From the NCBI RefSeq assembly GCF_020711235.1, contig NZ_JAJFAV010000005.1, forward strand, positions 62,001 to 126,000: 64,000 nt of DNA, read 5' to 3'. A model generated the notes under the pieces. That model was not told where the DNA came from. It saw only the letters and a program-made list of their open reading frames with translations, and did no database searches. The stretch is from Hymenobacter sp. 15J16-1T3B (lineage in GTDB: Bacteria > Bacteroidota > Bacteroidia > Cytophagales > Hymenobacteraceae). Both the position numbers and the translations under genes were made by a program. Within the stretch, counting starts at the first letter, position 1. Each line of letters begins with the position of its first letter. Shown here one piece after another: positions 9,547 through 17,800 of this stretch.

Positions 9547-9714
9547 CCTGAGCCTAAGCGAAGGACCTTCCTTTACCCTCGCACTAAACGATGAAGCGCA
9601 GCCACTAACGCCTAGACGTTAGCGGCCGTGCTTTTGCATTACCAGATGGGTCGTCTGCACTTCGTAGGCAGCAGCGGTACAAAGTTGAAGGAAGGTCCTT
9701 CGCTTAGGCTCAGG
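9547..9714. repeat. Dispersed inverted repeat pair (REP-like, TCCTGAGC...GCGAAGGACCTT type)
   Basis: Two 27-base arms, 9547-9573 and 9688-9714, are perfect reverse complements enclosing about 115 bases; a small inner palindrome (CTAACG...CGTTAG) sits near 9606-9624. Arms with the same core, CTGAGCnnnGCGAAGGA, occur at 34571-34753, and related arms at 30803-30906 and 42821-42890. No protein is encoded here. The element fills the gap between the bestrophin and MutS-like genes. Confidence 0.75.
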
Positions 9715-9765
9715 TTGCCGGGCGGGTTAGTCAAGTGCCCAGTCCTCTCCGTCCCTATTCCCCTT

Positions 9766-11595
9766 TCATCTGCCCAGCTCAATGCCCATGAGCTGCATGA
9801 GCTTGCTGGCGTTGAACTCGCGGCAGAGGCCGGGCGTGAGGCGGTAGTCGAAGCGGATTTCGTCGCCTACGATGTCGCTGTTGAAGCTGTAGTTGGTCAC
9901 GAAGCCGGGCAGCTCCCCGGCCAGGTCGCCCAGCTCCAGGTCGTGGGTGCTGACGAGGCCGCTGGCGGGCCGGCGGTGCAGCTGCCGGATGAGGCCGCGG
10001 GCGCCGTCGTGCCGGTCGCGGGAGTTGGTGCCCTTCAGGATTTCGTCGAGCAAGTAGAACACGGGCTGGCCAGCGGCCGTCAGGTCGAGCAGTTGGCGCA
10101 GGCGCTTGAGCTCGGCGTAGAACGACGACGTGCTTTCGGCCAGGTTGTCTTGGGTGCGCATGGCCGTAAACAGCTGCAGCGGCCCGATGCGCAACGCGGC
10201 GGCGCACACCGGCCCGCCGGCCAGGGCCAGTACGGCGTTGACGCCGATGGTGCGCAGAAACGTGGTCTTGCCCGACATATTGGAGCCCGTTACCAGCCCG
10301 GTGTGCCCCGGACCGGCGGTGGCAAAGTCGTTGGCCACGCGCCCGGCGCTAAAAATGAGCGGGTGGGCCAGCGCCGTGGCCTCGAAGGTCAGCGGCGCAG
10401 CTACCAGCGCGGGCACGGCCCAATCGGGGTGAGCGTACTGCACGGCGGCGAGGCTGCCGAGGGCTTCTACTTCGGCCACCACTTCCAGCCAGGGCTCCAG
10501 CCGGCCGCCGAGCTGCCGCTTCCACCGCTCCAGCCGCCACATCCAGAAGAAGTCCCACATCAGCAGGTTGTTGGCGAAGAAACCGGCCAGGGTACTCCAG
10601 CGCAAGGAGAAATTCTGGGCAATGCCGGCCAGCCGGCCCACGTAGGCCGAGGCCGGGGCGCCGTGGGCCAGCAGCACCTGGCGCAGCGCCACGAGGCGCG
10701 GGGCGGCGCTTTCGCGCTGTTCCAGGTGGCGCAGCTGGTCGCGGTAGGCGCGCAGCACGTCGTACATGTCCATGCAGCGCTCAAACACTTCGTCGCGCTC
10801 CTGCCGGAATCGGTAGTTGACGGCGTACATCAGCAGCACCGGCACAGCGGCCAGCCAGCCCGAGGAGCCCGTCAGCCAGGCGGCAATGCCCAGAATAGCT
10901 AGCGGAGGCAGCACTGGCAGCAGGGCCAGCACCCAGCCGCGGCCCTGGTAGAAGTCGGGCGCGTGCATCCAGGCCAGGAAGGGCCGCGGGTCGTCGGATT
11001 GCTTCGGAAATTGCCGGGCGCGGGCCTGCCAGTGCTGCCGCCAGCCCAGGTCGGCGGCCAGTTCGGCCACGGCGGCCTGGCGCGGCTCCAATTCGGCTAC
11101 CTCGGCCGGGGCCTGCAGCCAAACGGCCAGCCGGTCCTGGCCCAGGCGGGAGGTGGCGCGGCTCACCAGCTGAAACAAGGAGTGCGGACCGAACACGTCG
11201 AGGTCGGCGGTGTAGGGGTGCGCGGGGTCTTGGTAGCGCTGGCCCGCGTCGAAGCCCGTGAGCTTACCGGCCAGGCGGTCTAGCTCTTCCTGATTGATGA
11301 GGCGCAGCAGCTGACGCTGGCGCAGCTCGTAGCCCACGCGGCCGTGCCAGCGCATCACCAGCATGAAGATGACGTAGGCACCAAGCAACCAGCCGAAAGC
11401 CACCAGGTTTTCGTCGTGCCGAAACAGCCACCACGCCCCGCCCGCCCCGGCCAGAAACACGGCCACCCGCAGCCAGCCGATGAGGCTGTGGCGGCCGGCA
11501 AAGTGCCGCTGCTCGGCGGCGTAGGTGGCGAGGTTATCGGTGAAAATGTCCTGCGGCGCGACGGTCAGCGGGCGGATGGTATTGGCAATGGGCAT
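9766..11595 (-). CDS. Membrane-anchored MutS-family ATPase
   Basis: The 609-residue product has the MutS core and ATPase domains but no N-terminal mismatch-binding domain. Hydrophobic segments at about 38-58 and 64-80 and at 222-260 suggest anchoring in the inner membrane. The C-terminal ATPase has a MutS-type Walker A (GSNMSGKT, residues 437-444), a Walker B with LLDEI (about 515-519) and the following KGTNSRDR motif, and a late VSTHD switch. The family is common in Bacteroidota and usually annotated only as MutS-related; a direct role in mismatch repair is doubtful given the missing domain and the membrane segments. The gene starts 16 bases downstream of the stop of the next upstream gene, so they may be co-transcribed. 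Confidence 0.88.
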   Translation of the reverse strand: MPIANTIRPLTVAPQDIFTDNLATYAAEQRHFAGRHSLIGWLRVAVFLAGAGGAWWLFRHDENLVAFGWLLGAYVIFMLVMRWHGRVGYELRQRQLLRLINQEELDRLAGKLTGFDAGQRYQDPAHPYTADLDVFGPHSLFQLVSRATSRLGQDRLAVWLQAPAEVAELEPRQAAVAELAADLGWRQHWQARARQFPKQSDDPRPFLAWMHAPDFYQGRGWVLALLPVLPPLAILGIAAWLTGSSGWLAAVPVLLMYAVNYRFRQERDEVFERCMDMYDVLRAYRDQLRHLEQRESAAPRLVALRQVLLAHGAPASAYVGRLAGIAQNFSLRWSTLAGFFANNLLMWDFFWMWRLERWKRQLGGRLEPWLEVVAEVEALGSLAAVQYAHPDWAVPALVAAPLTFEATALAHPLIFSAGRVANDFATAGPGHTGLVTGSNMSGKTTFLRTIGVNAVLALAGGPVCAAALRIGPLQLFTAMRTQDNLAESTSSFYAELKRLRQLLDLTAAGQPVFYLLDEILKGTNSRDRHDGARGLIRQLHRRPASGLVSTHDLELGDLAGELPGFVTNYSFNSDIVGDEIRFDYRLTPGLCREFNASKLMQLMGIELGR

Positions 11596-11611
11596 AGGGC
11601 AAAGAAAGCGG

Positions 11612-12766
11612 CTAGCGGCCGGAGACTACCGGGCGGGCCAGGCGGCGCAAGGGACTCCCGGGCTTGAGGTAAGGCTGCAGCTCGGCCAGGGTAAGCGTCG
11701 GCGCAAAGGCTCCGTTCCAGTTTTTGAACATGAAGTGCGACATGCCCTCGTATTCCACGCTGTACGTCAGCGCCACGGCGTCTTCCAGCAGGATCAGGTC
11801 GGCCTCCGCGGCTTTGCCCTGCGTGACGTGCTGCTGGCGCAGGCCGGCCAGGTCCTCGCCCATGTCTTCGCCGCTGAAGCGCTGGGAAAAGTCCGGCAGG
11901 TAGTCACGGATTTGGCGCTGCAGCGAACTGTCGCAGGCAGCTATAAACCGCGGCAGCAGCTCCGGGCGGATTTCGTCGGTCAGGCTGAGGCCGCGGCCGG
12001 TGCGCAGGTCGAGGGTGGCGTACTGCACGCGGCCGGTGATGTTGGCGCCCACCATCTCGTCGTACCAGTTGAGGCTCAGCAGTCCAAAGCCGTTGTAGGT
12101 CACAGTGTAATTCGACGGGCCGTCGTAGCCGCCGGAGTCGCCGCGCCGGTGCTCGGCCCGCACTTGTTGCAGCTCGGCCCGCGTCAGGCCGCCCGTGACG
12201 TACTCCAGGGTAAACCAGTTGCTGAGCAGCTTGGTCACGGCCGCATCGGGCACCGTCACGACGGGCACCTTGAACTCGCCCAGCTCGGTGCGGTAGCTGA
12301 TGCGGGCGGCCAGCGGCGGCACGTCGTCCGCCGCTTGGTAGCGGCGCAGCGTCACGGGCAGCCGGCGGCGGCCCTGGGCGTCTTGCCAGCTGCCCTGCAG
12401 CGTGCCGTTGGCCGCGGGCCGGAGCGAAAATAAGCCGGTGGAAGCGGCCGGGGTCTTGGCCCCCGCGGCGGCCACCGATTCGCGCAGCAGCCAGGTGCCG
12501 GCCGTGGTGCGGCGGCCGCGCAGCTGTAGCTCCCCGCCGCGCCGCAGGTAGTAGTAGCTGCCCGTCCAGGCCGTGTCGCCGGCCACGGGGCGCAGGCGCA
12601 GCCACACGGCGTACTCGCCGACGGTGCCGGCGTAGAGCTGCGGCGCCGCAACCGGAGCGGTCTGGGACCAGGCGCGTCCGGCCGTCCACAGATTGAGCAG
12701 AGTGAGGACCAATAGCCCGAAGATGCCAGCTGAGGCTCGGCGCGTAATTTCTGAGTAAGCAGCCAC
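11612..12766 (-). CDS. Secreted protein of unknown function, possibly DUF3298/RsiV-like
   Basis: The 384-residue product has a hydrophobic signal segment (IFGLLVLTLLNLW, cleavage near AWSQ). Residues of about 40-140 form short beta strands (YAVWLRLRPV, WTGSYYYLRRGGELQLRG) like a small barrel. The second half, with NYTVTYNGFGLLSLNWYDEMVG, QYATLDLRTGRGLSLTDEI and ALTYSVEYEGMSHF, resembles the DUF3298 region of RsiV/PdaC-like proteins, where the topic strand signature is 'f-l-TGk-l-l-D'. This is a resemblance by eye and not certain. It probably sits in one operon with the MutS-like gene. Confidence 0.65.
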   Translation of the reverse strand: MAAYSEITRRASAGIFGLLVLTLLNLWTAGRAWSQTAPVAAPQLYAGTVGEYAVWLRLRPVAGDTAWTGSYYYLRRGGELQLRGRRTTAGTWLLRESVAAAGAKTPAASTGLFSLRPAANGTLQGSWQDAQGRRRLPVTLRRYQAADDVPPLAARISYRTELGEFKVPVVTVPDAAVTKLLSNWFTLEYVTGGLTRAELQQVRAEHRRGDSGGYDGPSNYTVTYNGFGLLSLNWYDEMVGANITGRVQYATLDLRTGRGLSLTDEIRPELLPRFIAACDSSLQRQIRDYLPDFSQRFSGEDMGEDLAGLRQQHVTQGKAAEADLILLEDAVALTYSVEYEGMSHFMFKNWNGAFAPTLTLAELQPYLKPGSPLRRLARPVVSGR

Positions 12767-12923
12767 GGTAACGCGTGAATAGACCGGTAAAGCTACTCAC
12801 GGCCAGCCCTAGCTTCGGCCGAACGCAGCCTCAAACGGCTCGGATGCTTTGCTTACATGCCCGCCACCTTTCCCGGTGAATGCCGGAGCCTGCGTGCCCC
12901 AATCGGACCAGGCCCACTACACA

Positions 12924-12987
12924 GGCGGCGCCGGTCGAAGCAACTCCCCCGTTTCGTTGGAGGGAATTTGCTTTGACCGGCGCCGCC
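12924..12987. repeat. Long intergenic hairpin in the gap 12767-13103
   Basis: Arms of 20 bases (12924-12943 and 12968-12987) are complementary except for one position that would still form a G-U pair in RNA. The 24-base loop can form a further short TCCC/GGGA stem. It is the only strong structure in this 337-base gap, which otherwise holds no convincing gene. It lies about 115 bases past the stop of the Rieske-fusion gene, far for a terminator, and has no T-tract. Confidence 0.6.
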
Positions 12988-13103
12988 GGGCGTTCTTTTG
13001 GCAGGCTATTCACGTGGCAAGCCGCTCCCTTATGCTCCGGAAAAAGCTTGGTGGCTGCCAGCCCTTGCTAACTGCTGAAGCAGAATGGACGAAACCTAAC
13101 CGC

Positions 13104-14660
13104 CTACTCTTCCTTGGCCAGCCCGCGGTCGGCGGGACCGTTCACCAGCTCGCCGTAGGCCGTGAAGCGGGAGCCGTGGCAGGGACAGTCCCAGCTTTTC
13201 TCCTCGCTGTTCCAGTGCACCACGCAGCCCAGGTGCGGGCAGATGGCCGAGCACTTGTGCGTCTGGCCTTGCGGGTCGCGGTATACGGCTACTTTGCTCA
13301 GGCCGCTGCGCAGCACGGCGCCCGTGCCGGGCTCGATGTCCTCCTCGCTGGCCACGTCGCCGCCGGTGATGAGGTCGGTGTATTCGGCGGCCACGTTCAC
13401 GTTTTCCTTCACGAACTCCTTGACCGCCGAGGGGTGGGCCGATACGCGGCCGGGGTCGTAAAGCTTGGCCCAGGGGTTGTCGCGGCCCAGCACGAGGTCC
13501 GTCACAATCATAGCGCCGAGCGTGCTGTGCGTCATGCCGTGGCCCGAGTCGCCGGTGATGACGTAGATGTTGCCCGCGTCGAGCGGGTTGCGGCCGGCGT
13601 AGCCCAAGGAGTCGACGGGCTCCATCACCTGCCCCGACCAGCGGTACTCCACCTGCTGGGCGGAGGGGAAGTTTTCGCGCGCCCATTCCTCTAGGCAGCG
13701 GAACCGCTCGGCGTAGTCGTCCTCCTGCCCGGTTTTGTGGTCTTCGCCGCCCACGATGAGCAGGTCGTAGGCGTCGCCGCTGCCGGCGGGCTCGTGCACT
13801 TCCTGCAGACGGATGTAGTGGTACGGGTCGGGCGTGTCCCAGTACAGGGCCTTGGTTACTGAGCCCTTCGGCACCCGGAAGGCCAGCGCGTAGGTGCGGT
13901 AGGGGCTCTGCTTGGTGTGCATCACCACCCGGTCGTTGAAGGGCGTATTCGTGGCCACCACAATGTGCTTGGCGCGAACTTCCAGCCCGCCGTCCGTCAC
14001 CACGCGGGTGTGGCGGCCGCTGTGCACTTCCTTGGCGCGGGTGTGGGTGAAGATGCGTCCCCCGCCCTGCTCGATGGCCCGGGCCAGGCCCACGGCGTAG
14101 CGCACCGGGTGAAACTGCCCCTGGTCCGGGAAGCGCAGGCAGTCCCCGGAGCGGAAGCCGCGCACGCCCGCGTCGGGCAGGCGCTGCACGCCCGTGAGGC
14201 CGGCGCGGTGGGCGGCCTCTAGCTCGTCGGCCAACTCCTGCGGGTCGCCGTCTTTGGGGAGAAACAGGTAGCCGTCGAGGCGGGTGAAGTCGCAGTCGAT
14301 GTTTTCGTTCTGGGCAATGGCTTCGATGCGGGCAATGGCTGCGCCGTGGCTCTGGGCCGCCAGCCGGGCGCCGTCCTGCCCGAAGAGCCTTTCGAGGTGG
14401 TAGTACCGGTCGTCGAGGGCGTTGGAGAGGTGGGCGGTGGTGCGCCCCGTCTCGCCCGACACGATTTCGCCGTCTTCCAGCAGCACCACGCGCTGGCCTT
14501 CGCGGGTGAGCAGGTAGGCCGTGGTCAGGCCGGCCAGCCCCGCGCCGATAACCACCACGTCGGCTTCGGTCGATTCGGGGAGGGCGGGAAACGAGGGCCG
14601 CTCGGCGGTGGCTAGCCAGGAGGTGTTGTGGGCGCCGGAAGTCTGGTCGGGAGTCTGCAT
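13104..14660 (-). CDS. FAD-dependent (DAO-type) oxidoreductase fused to a Rieske [2Fe-2S] domain
   Basis: The 518-residue product begins with a dinucleotide-binding motif (VVVIGAGLAGLTTAY, residues 36-49) followed by the acidic residue of LLED and the SGETGRTTAHLS segment typical of D-amino-acid/glycine-oxidase folds. The C-terminal Rieske domain has C-P-H at 474-476 and C-P-C-H at 492-495, providing the two cysteines and two histidines for the cluster. Electrons could pass between FAD and the cluster within one chain. There is no signal peptide, so it is cytoplasmic. The substrate is unknown; such fusions occur in many soil bacteria. Confidence 0.93.
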   Translation of the reverse strand: MQTPDQTSGAHNTSWLATAERPSFPALPESTEADVVVIGAGLAGLTTAYLLTREGQRVVLLEDGEIVSGETGRTTAHLSNALDDRYYHLERLFGQDGARLAAQSHGAAIARIEAIAQNENIDCDFTRLDGYLFLPKDGDPQELADELEAAHRAGLTGVQRLPDAGVRGFRSGDCLRFPDQGQFHPVRYAVGLARAIEQGGGRIFTHTRAKEVHSGRHTRVVTDGGLEVRAKHIVVATNTPFNDRVVMHTKQSPYRTYALAFRVPKGSVTKALYWDTPDPYHYIRLQEVHEPAGSGDAYDLLIVGGEDHKTGQEDDYAERFRCLEEWARENFPSAQQVEYRWSGQVMEPVDSLGYAGRNPLDAGNIYVITGDSGHGMTHSTLGAMIVTDLVLGRDNPWAKLYDPGRVSAHPSAVKEFVKENVNVAAEYTDLITGGDVASEEDIEPGTGAVLRSGLSKVAVYRDPQGQTHKCSAICPHLGCVVHWNSEEKSWDCPCHGSRFTAYGELVNGPADRGLAKEE

Positions 14661-14845
14661 AAGGCCGCGGGTGGTTGGTTGTGTGGCCTTAGCTTACGCC
14701 CGACGGCGCCGCAGGATATAGCCGAGGTTAAGGGCGGGCCGCCGGCGCACCCCTATTCGCGCCCGCCGACCGGCCACCACGCCCGGACCGGGCAGACCAC
14801 CCGGCACCAGCCGGGCGTGGCCTGGTAGCCGCCCCCTATCAGCCT

Positions 14846-17800
14846 CTAGCCGCCGGCGTCTTCCCCGGGTTTGGGCAGCGGAATTTCGATGCTGATGGTG
14901 GTGCCGCGCCCGGGCATGGAGCGGATGGTGAGCTGCCCGGCCAGTAGGCCCACGCGGTTGCGGATGCCGGCCAAGCCAATGCCGCCGCGCTTCTGGGTGG
15001 CCATTTCCACGTCGAAGCCCACGCCGTCGTCTTCCACGCTCACGTGCAGCTGCGGGCCCTGCGGCTCCACGTAGATGAAGGCCTCGCGGGCCTCGGCGTG
15101 CTTGATAACGTTGTTGAGCAGCTCCTGCACGATGCGGTACACGGCCGTTTCGAGCAGGATGGGCAGGGCGGCGGGCAGCTCGCCCACGCTCAGGTGCACG
15201 TCGAGGTTTTGCTTGGGAATGCGCTTGCAGAGCTCTTCCAGGGCCGTTTTCAGACCAAAGTCCTCCAGAATGTTCGGCGTCAGCTCGAAGGAGATGGTGC
15301 GCGTCGATTTGATGGCCTCGTTGAGCAGGCCCAGCGCCGCCGCGCGGTGCCCTTCCTCCACGGGCTGGTTGTAGAGGTGGAGCTTGGCCGCGTACAGCAG
15401 CTGGCCCACGCCGTTGTGCAGGGCTTCGGCTATGCGTTTCCGCTCGTCCTCCTGGGTGTGCATGATGGCGCTGAGCACTTCCTTTTCGCGCTGCAAGCGC
15501 AGGCCGGTGGCTTCCTCCATCAGGCGGTTGCGCTCGGTCACGTCGCGAATGACGCCGAGCACGCCGGCCACGGTGCCGGCCGCGTCGCGCAGGGGCACAA
15601 AGGCCGCGTCGAAGAAGCCCGCGCGCCGGCTGAAGGCCACGTTGTAGTAGGTTTGGGTTTCGCCGGCCAGGGCCCGGCGCAGGATGTCGCGGTTGCGCGG
15701 CACATTCACGAAGGGCAGGGCCTCAAAAATCACCTGCCCGAGTACGGCCTCGCGCTGCACCAGCAGGTACTGCTCCATCAGGTAGTTCCACTCCGTCACG
15801 CGCAGCTCCGCGTCGAAGGCCATGATACCCTCCTGGATGTTCGACACCAAGCCCTGCAGAAAGGCCGCGTCGGCGGCTAGGCGGGTGTTGGCCTGGTGGG
15901 TTTCGGTCACGTCGATGCCGAAGAGCACGCCGCTCTGCTTTTCTTCGTCGAAGAAGCCGTAGTTCTGAAAATAAGCCTGCTCCCCGCCCCGATTGGGCGG
16001 CTCGCCCACAAACTGCACCTCCTCGCCCGTCAGCAGCCGTTCGATGTAGGGGCGCAGCTGCGGGTAGGCCTCGAACACGTTGCGGCCGGCAATGGCGTTG
16101 TCGGCCACGCCGAGGCGGCGCAGGCCGGCGCCCACCACCTCCTGCAGCGTCCCGTCGGCCCCCACGCGCGACAGCACCACGGGAATGGTGGTGAGGATGT
16201 GGTCGAGCAGGCGGTTTTTGGAGTTCAGTTCTTCCTGGGCGTGGCGGCGCTCCGTCACGTCGCGCACGAGGCCGGTCAGGCGCTGGGGCCGGCCCGCCTC
16301 GTCGTAGTGCACCTGCCCGCTGGCGGCCACGTGGCGCACCGAGCCGTCGGGACGCACAATGCGGTGCTCGAGTTCGAAGGGCACCCCGTCGCGAATGGTG
16401 GTGGTCAGCGCCCGGGTTACGGCCGCCGCGTCAGCTGGGTGCACGGCGTCGCGAATAGCGTCGAAGCTCAGGCGGCGGTCTTCGTAGGGGCGGCCGAAAA
16501 TGGTTTGGGTGCGTTCGTCCCAAAACAGCTCGTCGCTCTCAAAGCTCCACTCAAACACGCCCATGTGCGAGGCCTGCAGGGCCAGGCGCAGGCGCTCCTC
16601 GCTTGCGCGCAGGCGCAGGTTGGCCCGCCGAAACTCGGTGATGTCGCGCACCACGCCGGCCACGCGCTCGGGCTGGCCGTGGGCGTCGTAGAGGGCCTGC
16701 CCGCTGATGCGCACGTAGCGCAGCTCGGCGCCGCCGGGGCGCAGCACCCGCGCGTGCAGCGAAAAGGCCAGCCGGCTTTGCAGGCTGAGCTGAATCTGCC
16801 CGACCACGCCAGGCAAGTCGTCGGGGTGCAGCAGGGCGCTGAACTCGGCGGCAGGGTAGCGCCCCGGGCCGGCCGCACAGCCGAAGATTTCGGCCGTGCG
16901 GGCGTCGACGGTGACTTTCTGCTGCTGCGGTTCCCACAGGCCCACGCCCATGTTGGCCGCGCTCAGGGCCGTGCGCAGCTGCTCTTCGCTTTCGCGCAGG
17001 CGTTGCTCGGCCAGGCGGCTGTGGGTCACGTCGCGCAGCACCCCGCTCATGCGCACGGGCCGGCCCGCTTCGTCGTGCATCACCTGCCCGTTGGCACACA
17101 CGTGGTGCACCTCGCCGTCGGGGTGCACCACGCGCACCTCCACGTCGAGCAGGCCGTCGCCGGTGGCCGCCTGCTGCAGGGCCGCGGCAGCCCGTTCCCG
17201 GTCGGCGGGCAGCACCACGGCCATCAGCTCGTCGAAGGTCAGCTCGTTGCCTTCCGAAGCGAGGCCAAACATGCGCCGGCCCCGCGCGTCGACGTAAAAC
17301 AGCTGGGTGTCGAAGTTCCAGATGCCGATGCCCATGTCGGCGGCCAGCACGGCCGTTTTCAGGCGGGCTTCGCTTTCCTGCAACTGCCGGGCGGCTTGCT
17401 TCTTCTCGGTCACGTCCTGCACCACGCCGGTCATGCTCAGGGCCTGGCCGGCGGCGTCGTAGCTCACCTGCCCGCTCGAGACGATGTAGCGCACCGCGCC
17501 GTCGGGGAGCACCACGCGCTGGTCCATTTCCACCGGGCGGTGTTCGGCCACGGCCTGCTGCAGGGCGTCTTCCACCCGCGCCCGGTCGTCGGGGTGCAGC
17601 AGGGCGCGAATGTCGGGGAAGGTGAGCCGGGCCCCGTCGACGGGCAAGCCGAACATGCGCCGGGCCCGCTCGTCGAAGAAGACCTCATCGGTCACGAAAT
17701 TCCACTGGGCCACGCCCAGCTCGGCGGCTTGCAGGGCGGTGCTCAGGCGGGTTTCGCTTTCCTGCACGCGCTGCTCGCCCAGGCGGCGCTCGGTCACGTC

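Noticed and set aside
9547-9714. Possible CRISPR repeat pair
   Set aside because: There are only two copies, in inverted orientation, with unequal intervening sequence; this is a palindromic element and not a CRISPR array.
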